From assembly GCA_000434555.1 (NCBI GenBank), contig FR880118.1, forward strand, positions 32,780 through 73,590: a stretch of 40,811 nucleotides of DNA. The letters run 5' to 3'. Below, one piece after another: positions 25,053 to 34,039 of the stretch (its first letter is position 1; the number at the start of each line of letters is the position of its first letter). This DNA is from Clostridium sp. CAG:524 (GTDB lineage: Bacteria > Bacillota_I > Bacilli_A > RF39 > UBA660). A model generated the notes under the pieces. The model saw only the letters and a program-made list of their open reading frames with translations, was not told the origin of the DNA and made no database searches. The position numbers and the translations under genes are program-made.

Positions 25053-26576
25053 CTATTTAGCAGTGAAGTATCCTGGACTAGCTTTTCCACCATCTATTCT
25101 AGCATAGGTTTTATCAATATGACTTGAATCATATGTTGTACCAGAGCCGCCCACTAGAGAAGTACATTTTTCGAACATATCAGTACTATCAGTAACTATA
25201 TCAGTATTAAATTTACTACTAACATAAATGGTTTTAAGATTAGTTATCTTTTCAAACATATGACTCATATTTGTTACTTTTGATGTATCAAAATTACTTA
25301 CATCTAAAAAAGTTATATTAGTGGCTCTAAACATACCTTGCATATTAGTAACATTGCTTGTATTAAAACTGCTTAAATCTAATGATGTGACTTTACTAGC
25401 AGCAAACATTCCTACCATGTCAGTTACCTTACTTGTATCAAAATTGCTTACATCTAGTGTTGTAGCTTGACTACCAGCAAACATTCCTACCATGTCAGTT
25501 ACTTTTGATGTATCATAGTTGCTCACATCTAATGTTGTAGTTTGACTACCAAAATACATAAAACGCATATTTGTTACTCTTGATGTATTAAAACCACTTA
25601 CATCTAATTTTGTAGCATAGTTTCCATAAAACATTCCGCTCATGTCTATTACTTTGCTAGTATCAAAATTGCTTACATCTAGTGTTGTAACTTGACTATC
25701 AGCAAACATTCCATTCATATTTGTTACTTTTGAAGTATTAAAACTACTTAAATCTATTGATGTCGCTTTACTAGCAGCAAACATAGAAGACATTGAGATA
25801 ACAGGTTTATTATTAATATATGTGCATAATGCACTAGTTACCGGATCAGTACTAGTGTTATCAGTAAGTTGAACACTCCATCCATCTTCATTTAAATCTC
25901 GCCATACAATATCAAGATTCAGCTCATCAATAAAATTCAAAGTTCGTTCTTTACCATAATAATATGTATATTGTCCATTTACATATTTTGCTCCTTGAGT
26001 AAGTTCACCATCATATGTACAATATGTTGGTACTGGAGAATTAATTTTAAATTCATTAATTCCTAACACACCACTAAACTTTTTACCTTGATTATAATTT
26101 TGATTAGAATTAGTTTCTTTGAAAGTTATTGTAAAAGTATATTTATGTGTTATACCGCTTTCAATAGAAATATTCTTTTTTATAGTATTAGAACTTATTG
26201 GGGCTTGTAATATTGAATTACATGTTCCATCTACTATACCTTCTGAATTTACTCTTTCACAAGTTGCACTTAAAACTAATTCATCGTTAATAATTTCATT
26301 AGTAAGTTCTTGCCATACAATATTGTATGCTGTATCTAATGTACCAGTATTCTTAACTGATACTTCTTTTGTTGTTGACCATCCTGGTTTTATATACTGT
26401 GCATTTATTACTGGTCCATCAGTATATGTTAGTTTCAAAGTACCAGCTTCCACTACTACATTTTTAGCATTTTCATTTCCATTAATGCTTGCACTAAAAT
26501 ACGCATAAGATAGTCCTGTTGTTAATAATAAAAGTAATGCTATAAATGTACCAAATAATATTTTCTTATCTTTCAT
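25053..26576 (-). CDS. Secreted DUF285 repeat protein with TasA-like N-terminal domain
   Basis: 507 residues. The signal peptide ends near LSYAYF, as in SipW-type exported proteins. Residues about 25-180 form a TasA/camelysin-like beta domain (NVVVEAGTLKLTYTDGP, KEVSVKNTGTLDTAYNIVW). After a linker with YYYGKERTLNFIDEL, a solenoid of seven regular 25-residue DUF285 units (about 265-440) and a degenerate eighth follows; the unit is Fx4-TxLDVSxFDTSxVTxMxxM. The end is short (ASPGYFTAK), with no sortase motif or membrane anchor. DUF285 proteins are surface or secreted proteins related to BspA-like adhesins. The TATCTTTC-region start at 26576 has AAGGAAGG upstream. Function is probably adhesive or binding. 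Confidence 0.85.
   Translation of the reverse strand: MKDKKILFGTFIALLLLLTTGLSYAYFSASINGNENAKNVVVEAGTLKLTYTDGPVINAQYIKPGWSTTKEVSVKNTGTLDTAYNIVWQELTNEIINDELVLSATCERVNSEGIVDGTCNSILQAPISSNTIKKNISIESGITHKYTFTITFKETNSNQNYNQGKKFSGVLGINEFKINSPVPTYCTYDGELTQGAKYVNGQYTYYYGKERTLNFIDELNLDIVWRDLNEDGWSVQLTDNTSTDPVTSALCTYINNKPVISMSSMFAASKATSIDLSSFNTSKVTNMNGMFADSQVTTLDVSNFDTSKVIDMSGMFYGNYATKLDVSGFNTSRVTNMRFMYFGSQTTTLDVSNYDTSKVTDMVGMFAGSQATTLDVSNFDTSKVTDMVGMFAASKVTSLDLSSFNTSNVTNMQGMFRATNITFLDVSNFDTSKVTNMSHMFEKITNLKTIYVSSKFNTDIVTDSTDMFEKCTSLVGGSGTTYDSSHIDKTYARIDGGKASPGYFTAK
25205..25805 (-). repeat. 75-bp coding repeat array of the DUF285 solenoid
   Basis: Seven 75-bp units encode the DUF285 repeats. Some neighbouring units are almost identical at the DNA level: the string AAACATTCCTACCATGTCAG recurs exactly 75 bp apart (25404 and 25479). 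Such identity allows unit gain or loss by recombination or slippage. Confidence 0.8.
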
Positions 26577-26654
26577 TTATCTTACCTTCCTTATCATAAT
26601 AAGTATAACAAATTTTATATCTTCCTTGCAAGCAAACAATTATTCTTATTTTTT

Positions 26655-26690
26655 AGTGTTTTAAAACATCTTGAAAATCAAGATGTTCTT
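26655..26690 (-). terminator. Terminator after tig
   Basis: ACATCTTGA/TCAAGATGT perfect repeat (26666-26674, 26678-26686) with an AAA loop, followed by TTTTAAAA on the minus strand. Confidence 0.75.
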
Positions 26691-26697
26691 TTTATAT

Positions 26698-27942
26698 TTA
26701 TTTTGTAACTATTTCCATAGCTTTTCTCATTAATAAGTCATACTTGAATAATTCTTTTGAACCGATTTCTTTTTCAAAATCTTCAACGCTCATACCATAT
26801 TTTTCTGCAGCTTCTTTTAGTCCATCTTCAAGTTCTTTGTCAGTTATTTCTAATTTTTCTTTTTCAACAACTGCATCAACTATTAATCTATAACCTATTC
26901 TCTTATTTGCTTCATCTTTTAATGTAGCCTTAAAGTCATCCATAGTTGTATTACAATATTTTAAATAATCTTCTAATTTTAATCCTTGATATTGTAATTT
27001 TTCACCAAATTCTCTTACTAATCTATTAACTTCATCTTCAGTCATTTCTTCTGGAATTTCAAATTTAGAATCTTCAACTACTTTATCTAAGCATTTGAAT
27101 AAATATTCATCTTCATATTGTTTTTCTTTAGAAGCTTTCATATTTTCGCTTACATATTTCTTTAAGTCTTCTAAGCTTTCTACTCCACCCACATTTAAGT
27201 CTTCAAAGAATTCTTTATTAAATTCAGGTAATACTCTTTCTTTAACTTCTTTAACAGTAACTTTGAATACTACTGGTTTTCCTTTTAATTCTTCACTATG
27301 ATAATTTTCTGGGAATGTAACATTAACATCTTTTTTATCACCTTTTTTAAGACCAACTAATGCTTCTTCAAATCCAGGAATAAATGTATGAGAACCTATT
27401 TCTAATGAATAGTTTTCACCTTTACCACCTTTAAATGGAGTTCCATCTAAGAATCCTTCAAAGTCAATAACAGCAACATTTCCTTCTTTGATTTTAGCTT
27501 TATCATCTAAAGTTTTAACTTCAACGAATTGTTCTCTTAAATGACCAAGTTCATGTTCAATTTCTTCTTCAGTTACTTCAATTGGACTCTTCTTAATTCC
27601 TAAGTCTTTATATTTGCCAAGTTTTACTTCTGGAGCAGATATTAATGTAAATTCAATAGTAATACCATTTGAATCAATATTCTTAATATCAATACTTGGT
27701 GTAGCTGCTGGTGTAATAGTTTCTTTATCACTTAATAATTTAGCATAAAGAATATCAACTGCTGCATCAATTGCATCCATATATAGACTTTCTACTCCTG
27801 CTTTTTTAGTATAAACATCATATGGAACTTGACCTTTTCTAAATCCATCGATTTTTATATCTTTCTTTTTCTTGTCATAAACATCATGTAAACAATTATT
27901 CCATTCTTTTTTCTCTAAACTTAATGTATAACTTTTTTTCAT
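26698..27942 (-). CDS. tig: Trigger factor chaperone
   Basis: 414 residues. The N-terminal ribosome-binding domain has the signature GFRKGQVP (about 33-40). The middle FKBP-type PPIase domain lies at about 148-235 (VAVIDFEGFLDGTPFKGG, FIPGFEEALVGLKKGD, YHSEELKGKPVVFKV). The C-terminal helical chaperone arms run to the end. It folds nascent chains at the ribosome exit. GGAGG lies before the ATG. It follows greA by 51 nt but is separated from it by a small terminator. The N-terminal domain starts slightly shorter than in most trigger factors. Confidence 0.95.
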   Translation of the reverse strand: MKKSYTLSLEKKEWNNCLHDVYDKKKKDIKIDGFRKGQVPYDVYTKKAGVESLYMDAIDAAVDILYAKLLSDKETITPAATPSIDIKNIDSNGITIEFTLISAPEVKLGKYKDLGIKKSPIEVTEEEIEHELGHLREQFVEVKTLDDKAKIKEGNVAVIDFEGFLDGTPFKGGKGENYSLEIGSHTFIPGFEEALVGLKKGDKKDVNVTFPENYHSEELKGKPVVFKVTVKEVKERVLPEFNKEFFEDLNVGGVESLEDLKKYVSENMKASKEKQYEDEYLFKCLDKVVEDSKFEIPEEMTEDEVNRLVREFGEKLQYQGLKLEDYLKYCNTTMDDFKATLKDEANKRIGYRLIVDAVVEKEKLEITDKELEDGLKEAAEKYGMSVEDFEKEIGSKELFKYDLLMRKAMEIVTK

Positions 27943-27976
27943 ATTTCCCTCCTACATACATTATTATATTAAAACA

Positions 27977-28000
27977 CAAAAAAGGATATTTTACTATCCT
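27977..28000 (-). terminator. Terminator between greA and tig
   Basis: AGGATA/TATCCT (27983-27988, 27995-28000) with a 6-nt loop and six T following on the minus strand. Short stem, so read-through is possible. Confidence 0.6.
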
Positions 28001-28464
28001 ATTGCTACAATTTTAACACTATATACTCCATCTGGTGAAGCAACTTCTACAGTGTCCCCAACTTTTTTACCTATTATAGCTGCTGCAATTGGACTTTCAT
28101 TTGAAATCTTATTATTAAATGGATCAGCTTCTTGACTACCAACTATTTTATAGCTTTCAGTATCATCATCATCTTCATACTTAAGTTCTACTTGACATCC
28201 AATACCAACTGTACCATCATCTTTTGCTTCATCTATAACAGTAGCATGTTCTAGAGTATATTCTATTTCAACAATTCTTTTCTCTAAATTAGATTGATCT
28301 TCTCTTGCTTGATCATATTCAGAGTTTTCTGATAAATCACCAAGAGCTCTTGCTTCTTTTAGAGTTTGTGTTACTTCTTTTCTCTTTTCAGTTTTTAAAT
28401 AATGTAATTCATTTTCAAGTTCTAAATAACCTTCACTTGTAAGAAAAACTTCTTTCTTTTTCAT
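27994..28464 (-). CDS. greA: Transcription elongation factor GreA
   Basis: 156 residues. The N-terminal antiparallel coiled coil contains LTSEGYLELENELHYLK, the hallmark ARALGDLSENSEYDQAREDQ with the tip acidic residues, and LEKRIVEIE. The C-terminal FKBP-like domain has SYKIVGSQEADPFNNKISNESPIAAAIIGKKVGD. GreA rescues backtracked RNA polymerase by stimulating transcript cleavage. The start at 28464 has GAGGTG 7 nt upstream; the ATG at 28494 gives an extra leader without support. It lies at the end of the mltG-trmR-trhP1-trhP2 cluster, as in Bacillus, but udk is missing between trhP2 and greA. Confidence 0.97.
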   Translation of the reverse strand: MKKKEVFLTSEGYLELENELHYLKTEKRKEVTQTLKEARALGDLSENSEYDQAREDQSNLEKRIVEIEYTLEHATVIDEAKDDGTVGIGCQVELKYEDDDDTESYKIVGSQEADPFNNKISNESPIAAAIIGKKVGDTVEVASPDGVYSVKIVAIG

Positions 28465-28519
28465 GCGAATGCACCTCTTTCTTGTTACCAACAAATGATA
28501 CTATAAAATGTTCTATTTG

Positions 28520-29695
28520 TCAAGATATTACTACCCTTAAAATATCATTTTTTTGTACATTGAATGGTATTTTTATTTTAACTATTTCCCCTGGATGAGG
28601 AGCAGATTCAGTACTCTCTTTAGCACTATTTATAATATATTCTATATTTAATTTTTGTACACTTGTATTTGGTCCAAAAACTTCTACAGTGTCTCCTACA
28701 CTAAATTTATTTCTTTGCTCTATAGTTGCTTCTTTAGTATTTTCATTATAATCAAGTACAAGACCTAAAAAGTCTTTATTGCTTACTTCATTTCTACCTG
28801 TATAATATTGTCCTTCTACGCCTGGGATTTTATCATAAAATTGTGGTATATTTTCACGATTAGAAACTCTATTTAATATTTTTTTATAATACTCTATATC
28901 TTCGTCTTTTAATGTTCCATCAATCTTTTTATCCATTATAGTTCTATATGCATTAGATACAGTTGCTATATAATATAGACTTTTCATTCTACCTTCTATT
29001 TTATATGATTCAACTCCAATGTCCATAAGATCACTTATATAATCTATCATATTTAAATCTTTAGATGCTATCATAAAGTCTTCATTTGTACCATTATCAA
29101 ATATAAATCTACATACTTGACTACATCCACCTCTATTAGAATCTCTGCGTGTTACATAATTAGAAAGAACACATCTACCACTATAACTTGTACACATAGC
29201 TCCATGTATAAATACTTCAAGTTCAGTATCAATATTTTCTTTTATATATTTTATATCATCACGACTACATTCACGCGCTAAAACAACTCTATAAGCACCT
29301 AATTCTTTATAAAACTTAACTGCTTCTAAATTAGTAATAGATTTCTGTGTTGATATAAAAAACTTAGTCTTTAAATCTAATTTCTTTATAGCATCAATAA
29401 CAGCAAAATCACTCACTATGAAACTATCTATACCTATTCTATCTAATTCTAATAAATAATTATCTAAATTACTTAAATCTTCATTATGAAATATCATATT
29501 AACAGTAACATATACTTTTTTACCTAAACTATGAGCAAATTTTACTCCTTCTTCTATTTCTTCTAAACTAAAGTTATTAGCATTAGCTCTTAAACTATAA
29601 TCATAACCACCAATATATACAGCATCAGCACCATATATAAAAGCAAATTTAAGTCTACTTAAGTCCCCAGCAGGTAATAATAGTTCATAATTCAT
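28520..29695 (-). CDS. trhP2: U32-family protein TrhP2 (YrrO-like), tRNA ho5U34 formation
   Basis: 391 residues. The TIM-barrel N-terminus has LLPAGDLSRLKFAFIYGADAVYIGG. The U32 signature EVFIHGAMCTSYSGRCVLS follows, then NRGGCSQVCRF, which supplies the family cysteines that bind a metal or iron-sulfur centre. The C-terminus is a small beta domain (about 310-391). In Bacillus the neighbouring yrrN/yrrO products (TrhP1/TrhP2) are needed to make 5-hydroxyuridine at tRNA position 34, which TrmR then methylates. The gene order here is the same. It overlaps trhP1 by 4 nt. Peptidase annotation of this family is historical. Confidence 0.9.
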   Translation of the reverse strand: MNYELLLPAGDLSRLKFAFIYGADAVYIGGYDYSLRANANNFSLEEIEEGVKFAHSLGKKVYVTVNMIFHNEDLSNLDNYLLELDRIGIDSFIVSDFAVIDAIKKLDLKTKFFISTQKSITNLEAVKFYKELGAYRVVLARECSRDDIKYIKENIDTELEVFIHGAMCTSYSGRCVLSNYVTRRDSNRGGCSQVCRFIFDNGTNEDFMIASKDLNMIDYISDLMDIGVESYKIEGRMKSLYYIATVSNAYRTIMDKKIDGTLKDEDIEYYKKILNRVSNRENIPQFYDKIPGVEGQYYTGRNEVSNKDFLGLVLDYNENTKEATIEQRNKFSVGDTVEVFGPNTSVQKLNIEYIINSAKESTESAPHPGEIVKIKIPFNVQKNDILRVVIS

Positions 29696-30483
29696 TTTAA
29701 ATCACCTACCTTATATTTAATTTCATTTTCTAAGAAATAATAATCACATAATATAAGATTACATAATTCTTCTCTATCATAATTTTTAATAATCATTTTA
29801 GTAGTTATAGGATCTAAATTACTTAAATTAATAATAAGATTCATATTCAAATCTTTTAAATATTTAGAAGCACAAAATATCTTATCATAATATATAACAC
29901 TTCCATCTTCTTCTTTAACATCTAAAAATGTATTTGAAACAATCTCTCTTAATTTATAATTATTAGTTTCTTCTTTATTATAATATTTATTAAAATTACT
30001 TACTAAATGTCTTCTTGAATACATAAGTATATTTTTACTAGTATAAAAGTAATATAAATTAGAATTAGTATTTCTAAATATATCTTTTATCTCATTTATA
30101 GTTAAATCATTATTGATAACAACATTATTATAACCAATTTCTTTTAAATAATTAATTGCTCTATAATTAGATATAATATGATTTTCATATAGTATTATTC
30201 TATTTTTATCTATTACATCTGTAAGGCCTATATCTTCTACCATAAATTTAATTTTTTCATTAAATAATGGATATATTTTTCTAAATTCATCTATTTTTCT
30301 ATGTAAAAATTTATTCATTATAACTGTAATATCATATATTTCACTCATTCTATTTATTTCTTTTATTGTAAAATATGTATCAAATCCTATACTATAATCT
30401 TCTAGTGGTAATATGAATTTACGTACTTTAAATGAACTTAATCTTTTACTATTAGGTATTATTATAAATTCTTTCTTTTGCAT
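29692..30483 (-). CDS. trhP1: TrhP1-like (YrrN) U32-related protein
   Basis: 263 residues, shorter than the roughly 309 of Bacillus YrrN. It has a TIM-barrel-like pattern (SIGFDTYFTIKEINRM, NNVVINNDLTINEIKDIF) and the U32-type phrase YTSKNILMYSRRHLVSN. The Cys cluster of TrhP2 is absent, as expected of the YrrN partner. It overlaps trmR by 22 nt and trhP2 by 4 nt, so it is tightly co-translated. The sequence is quite divergent, and the call leans on gene order between trmR and trhP2. Confidence 0.75.
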   Translation of the reverse strand: MQKKEFIIIPNSKRLSSFKVRKFILPLEDYSIGFDTYFTIKEINRMSEIYDITVIMNKFLHRKIDEFRKIYPLFNEKIKFMVEDIGLTDVIDKNRIILYENHIISNYRAINYLKEIGYNNVVINNDLTINEIKDIFRNTNSNLYYFYTSKNILMYSRRHLVSNFNKYYNKEETNNYKLREIVSNTFLDVKEEDGSVIYYDKIFCASKYLKDLNMNLIINLSNLDPITTKMIIKNYDREELCNLILCDYYFLENEIKYKVGDLK

Positions 30484-31052
30484 ACTCCTAAAGTATCACC
30501 TACTTCTATAAATTCTACTTGAAATTCTTTATTTTCTTTTAGATATTCTATGAATTTCTCTATTTTTCTAACCATTTGTCTTAAGTTTCTACTTTTTATT
30601 TCATTACTTTTACCAACATATCCATGAAAACTTAAGTTATCAATTATTATTATTCCATTTTGATTTAAGTTATTCATGAATTTTTCAAATATTTTTTTAT
30701 TTTGACTTTTAGCAGCGTCAATAATTATTAAATCATATTTATCTTCTGTATTAAAGTCAAATGCATCCATTAGGTTTAATGAAATATTTTTTAAGTTACT
30801 TTTTTCTACATTTGATACAGCTTTTATGTATCTATCTTCATCTCTTTCTATACTTTCTATTTTATCTATACCAGTACTAGCAAAGCATATTGTAGAGTAT
30901 CCTATAGCTGTACCTATTTCTAATATTGTTTTTACATTATTTTCTTTTATAATGTTTTGTATTGTAGTAATAGTGTCCCTACTCATTATAGGAACACTAT
31001 TATTTTCTCCATATTCACGTATTTCATCTATTAACTTGTATAATTTATCCAT
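30462..31052 (-). CDS. trmR: SAM-dependent O-methyltransferase, TrmR-like (YrrM)
   Basis: 196 residues, class I Rossmann methyltransferase of the caffeoyl-CoA O-methyltransferase type. SAM motif I is ILEIGTAIGYSTICFA (about 41-56), the acidic residue is in IESIERDEDR, and the metal/catalytic DLIIIDAAKSQNKKIFEKF and IIIIDNLSFHG follow. The Bacillus orthologue in the same gene order, TrmR, methylates 5-hydroxyuridine to 5-methoxyuridine in tRNA wobble positions. Its start overlaps the mltG end by 22 nt; AGAGAGATGG is the ribosome site. Assignment is by family and conserved order. Confidence 0.88.
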   Translation of the reverse strand: MDKLYKLIDEIREYGENNSVPIMSRDTITTIQNIIKENNVKTILEIGTAIGYSTICFASTGIDKIESIERDEDRYIKAVSNVEKSNLKNISLNLMDAFDFNTEDKYDLIIIDAAKSQNKKIFEKFMNNLNQNGIIIIDNLSFHGYVGKSNEIKSRNLRQMVRKIEKFIEYLKENKEFQVEFIEVGDTLGVCKRKNL

Positions 31053-32122
31053 AATCCATCTCTCTTTAGTTGATTACATTTATTATTATGTTCATTGTAA
31101 GTTTTAGTAAAGTATGTTTTACCATTTTTATCAGCAACGAAATAATAATAGTTATGTTTCGTTGGTTCAAAAGCAGCAACTATACTTTCTAGTCCAGGGT
31201 TACATATAGGACTTATCGGTAATTTTCCTGCCATACATGTACTTCTTGTATTATATTTATTACAACTATTTAATTCACTCATTTTAAGATCTCTTGAATA
31301 GTTATCTATCTTTTCAGCATAATAAGTTGTTACATCACTACCAAGACTCCAATTATCTTTAAGTCTATTATAGAATACTCCAGCAACGCCTTTTCTATCA
31401 CTCGCAGTACCTGCTTCAAGTTCTATAATTGATGCTAGAGTCATCATTTCATGAATAGAATATTTACTTTTTTTCACTTCTTCTTTATACTTACTTATCT
31501 TATTATTCATATTATCAAGCATACCTTTAAATATATCTTCTATAGTAGCCGTTTCATAAAATTCATAAGTATCTGGATATAAATATCCTTCTAATGAATA
31601 ATAAATATCTTTATTCTTTATATCATCAGTTAAGAACCAATATTTGCTTATTAAACTATCTAAATATTTGCTATCACTAAGCTTATCTAATATTTCTTTT
31701 TCTGTTATATTAAATGTACTTGTTATATTAGAAATAATATATCTCATATTCTTTCCTTCAACAAATGTTATCTTTTTAGTACTTGCTAAATTAACTGAAC
31801 CTTTCTTTAAAGCATCAATTATTTCTTCCATATTATATGATTTCTTAAGTACATAATCTCCTGCTTCTAAATTTTCTGGCCTATTTAATTTAACATATAT
31901 TTTATAAACAAGTTCTGACTTTATAAGCCCATTTTCTTTAAGTACAGGACCTATTGTACCATAACTATTACCTTCTTTTATATTAATAGTTATTGTTTCA
32001 GTATTACTACTTCTATGACCAACTAAATAGAAATAACTTCCTACTAAAGCACCACATACTATTAAACATAATATAAATATAAAAATTAAAAACTTTTTCA
32101 CACTAAACACTTTCTTTTTCAT
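31031..32122 (-). CDS. mltG: Endolytic murein transglycosylase MltG
   Basis: 363 residues: a basic N-terminus, one membrane helix (about 12-34), a LysM-like region (NIKEGNSYGTIGPVLKENGLI) and the YceG/MltG catalytic domain. The catalytic Glu is in MTLASIIELEAG (about residue 237), followed by VAGVFYNRL and PISPICNPG, which are hallmark family blocks. MltG cuts nascent glycan strands and sets their length. The cluster ruvX-DUF1292-mltG-trmR is the same as in Bacillus. Confidence 0.95.
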   Translation of the reverse strand: MKKKVFSVKKFLIFIFILCLIVCGALVGSYFYLVGHRSSNTETITINIKEGNSYGTIGPVLKENGLIKSELVYKIYVKLNRPENLEAGDYVLKKSYNMEEIIDALKKGSVNLASTKKITFVEGKNMRYIISNITSTFNITEKEILDKLSDSKYLDSLISKYWFLTDDIKNKDIYYSLEGYLYPDTYEFYETATIEDIFKGMLDNMNNKISKYKEEVKKSKYSIHEMMTLASIIELEAGTASDRKGVAGVFYNRLKDNWSLGSDVTTYYAEKIDNYSRDLKMSELNSCNKYNTRSTCMAGKLPISPICNPGLESIVAAFEPTKHNYYYFVADKNGKTYFTKTYNEHNNKCNQLKRDGLWINYTS

Positions 32123-32389
32123 TTATTCTTTTTCCTCCAACGAACTTAATATTTTCTCTATAAAATCAAATTCTTCTTTCATTATAACTGGTTTTAATTT
32201 AGTCATATTACCTTTAGAACTTCTAACATAAGTAGAAGCATAACAAATAGTTTCCCCTTTTTTATTTGTTTTATCATCTGTATATATAACGTAATTTATT
32301 TTATTAGTTGTATCTTCTATATCAAGAAGAATTCTATAATCTTTCTTTTCTCCATTATCATCTTTTAAAGTAAGTGTATTATTTTTCAT
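32123..32389 (-). CDS. DUF1292 family small protein (YrzB-like)
   Basis: 88 residues. It has the short beta-rich DUF1292 fold: LTLKDDNGEKKDYRILLDIED, then NYVIYTDD and the acidic C-terminal EFDFIEKILSSLEEKE. It overlaps ruvX by 11 nt and ends one base before the mltG start region, so it is tightly placed in the operon. The equivalent Bacillus gene, yrzB, sits in the same slot. The molecular role of the family is unknown. A second member occurs at 36210-36470. Confidence 0.85.
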   Translation of the reverse strand: MKNNTLTLKDDNGEKKDYRILLDIEDTTNKINYVIYTDDKTNKKGETICYASTYVRSSKGNMTKLKPVIMKEEFDFIEKILSSLEEKE

Positions 32390-32798
32390 AACTTCTCCTA
32401 TCTAAAAATGCTTGTAGTATTATAGAAGCTGCTATTTTATCTATAACTTTCTTTCTATTTTTACGATTAGTATCATTACTTATAAGTAAGTTTTCCGCTT
32501 CTACTGTAGATAATCTTTCATCTTGCATAAATACTTCCTTATGAAATTTTTCTATAAGCATATCTCTAAATTCTAATGTTATCTCACTTCTTTTAGACAA
32601 GCTTCCATCTAAATTAAGAGGATTTCCAAGTACGAACGCATCAACTTTTCTCTCTATAACAATAAGTTCTAATTGATGAAGTAAGTCTTCATAATCATAA
32701 TATCTTATTACTTCAAGAGAGGATGCTATTATACCAGTTCTATCACTAATTGCAACACCACAAGTTTTACTTCCAAGATCAAGTCCTAAATATGTCAT
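32379..32798 (-). CDS. ruvX: RuvX/YqgF-family RNase H-like protein
   Basis: 139 residues with the RNase H fold: YLGLDLGSKTCGVAISD (first catalytic Asp), FVLGNPLNLDGSLSKRS, MQDERLSTVEAE (acidic) and DKIAASIILQAFLD (last Asp). The family acts in 16S rRNA 5' end maturation and has been linked to Holliday-junction resolution. The ATG overlaps the ireB stop by 4 nt. Known order ireB-ruvX-DUF1292. Confidence 0.95.
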   Translation of the reverse strand: MTYLGLDLGSKTCGVAISDRTGIIASSLEVIRYYDYEDLLHQLELIVIERKVDAFVLGNPLNLDGSLSKRSEITLEFRDMLIEKFHKEVFMQDERLSTVEAENLLISNDTNRKNRKKVIDKIAASIILQAFLDRRSYEK

Positions 32799-33043
32799 TT
32801 CTTTATATATTTTACTAGCATTAATTCTAGTATATCTTCCCTTTTAAATTTTAAAATTCTATTTCTACATTCTTTATAACTAGATATATATCCAGGATCT
32901 CCACTTATTAAATAAGCAACTATTTGTTTAATTGGATTATATCCTCTTTCCTCTAAATCTTCGCATATAGAAATTAAAGAACTTTTAATATTATTATCAA
33001 CTATAGTTTCAGTATCTACTACAGTTGTTTCAAATGAATCCAT
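32795..33043 (-). CDS. ireB: IreB/UPF0297 family regulatory protein
   Basis: 82 residues, matching the UPF0297 family in length and content: the N-terminal ETTVVDTETIVDN, then SICEDLEERGYNPIKQIVAYLISGDPGYISSY, which is almost invariant in the family. In Enterococcus IreB is a substrate of the Ser/Thr kinase IreK and controls cephalosporin resistance through cell wall metabolism. The near-N-terminal Thr residues fit that phosphosite region. First gene of the ireB-ruvX-DUF1292-mltG run. Confidence 0.95.
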   Translation of the reverse strand: MDSFETTVVDTETIVDNNIKSSLISICEDLEERGYNPIKQIVAYLISGDPGYISSYKECRNRILKFKREDILELMLVKYIKK

Positions 33044-33098
33044 AATATCACTTCCTTCACGTATATTTTATCAAAAAAACATAAACATAACAATATTA

Positions 33099-33806
33099 TT
33101 ATTTCTTACTATTACCACCTTTAGTAATATTTCTATTTTGATATTCTAATAATGCTTTATCAAATTCATCATTATCAAAATCAGGAAAACATGTACTTGT
33201 AAAATATAATTCAGCATATGCAATATTATATAACATAAAATTACTTATTCTACACTCTCCACTTGTTCTTATCATTAAGTCTACTGATCCTAAATCATTA
33301 TATAAGTATTTATACATTTCTTCTTCATTTAAACTATCTATATCAATTTTATCTTCTTTATATAGTTTACAAAGTTTCTTACATGTATCAACCATTTCAG
33401 CTTGTCCTCCATAGTTTAAACATATATTAAGAATACCTCCATCACATTCTTTAGTTGCTTCTTCTAGTTCCATCATTGCCTTATATACATTATCTTTAAG
33501 TGGTTCTTTTCTTCCTGAAAATACTACTTTAACATTATTATCAAAAAAGTAATGTCTATCTTTAGTAAATCCTTTTATAAATAGATTCATCAAATATCCC
33601 ACTTCTTCTTCACTTCTTTTAAAGTTTTCTGTTGAAAAAGCAAATACACTAAGCACTTTAACACCTTTAGATAATATATGAAGTGCTACTTCTTTAAGTC
33701 TATTGTATCCGGCATAATGTCCTTCTGTTCTCTTCTTTCCTTGCCTAGTAGCCCATCTACCATTACCATCCATAATGATTGCTACATGTCTTGGTATTTT
33801 ATTCAT
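33099..33806 (-). CDS. uppS: Isoprenyl transferase (undecaprenyl diphosphate synthase)
   Basis: 235 residues from ATG 33806, which has GAGGAG about 11 nt upstream; ATG 33830 has no ribosome site. Cis-prenyltransferase motifs are present: HVAIIMDGNGRWA (catalytic Asp), FAFSTENFKR, LNYGGQAEMV and RTSGECRISNFMLYNIAYAELYF. It builds the C55 lipid carrier for peptidoglycan from IPP and FPP. cdsA and dxr, its usual neighbours, are not here. It lies upstream of the ireB-mltG cluster on the same strand. Confidence 0.95.
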   Translation of the reverse strand: MNKIPRHVAIIMDGNGRWATRQGKKRTEGHYAGYNRLKEVALHILSKGVKVLSVFAFSTENFKRSEEEVGYLMNLFIKGFTKDRHYFFDNNVKVVFSGRKEPLKDNVYKAMMELEEATKECDGGILNICLNYGGQAEMVDTCKKLCKLYKEDKIDIDSLNEEEMYKYLYNDLGSVDLMIRTSGECRISNFMLYNIAYAELYFTSTCFPDFDNDEFDKALLEYQNRNITKGGNSKK

Positions 33807-33985
33807 AAAAATTTTTTCTCCTCTTTTCATTAACCTATTATACTAGATATTAATAATAATAAGTATATTTTTACAAATAGTTTACACAAGATAAGATTTA
33901 ACTATATATGCAATTTAAAAAATACATTATATTACTATTTTTTGCATATAATATATAAGAATAATATAATTTTTATATAAATGTA

Positions 33986-34014
33986 TTGACTTTTTATATA
34001 ATTTTTGCTATATT
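33986..34014 (+). promoter_or_regulatory. Promoter of the antitoxin-toxin module
   Basis: TTGACT (33986-33991), 17 nt and TATATT (34009-34014), with an extended TGC before the -10. Direct repeats of TTTTTATATAA lie at 33970-33980 and 33991-34001, overlapping the -35 region, and could be antitoxin-binding operators. Confidence 0.75.
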
Positions 34015-34039
34015 TTTATTAAGAAAAGGAGATGATAAT

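Noticed and set aside
25205..25805. Regular 75-bp spacing that could suggest a CRISPR array
   Set aside because: Whole units are homologous with no unique spacers, and they translate in frame as DUF285 repeats.
31644..31856. Several plus-strand frames of 60-130 codons opposite mltG, xseA, trigger factor and protease genes
   Set aside because: They are antisense shadows of well-supported genes, hydrophobic because of AT-rich complement, and none has a ribosome site.
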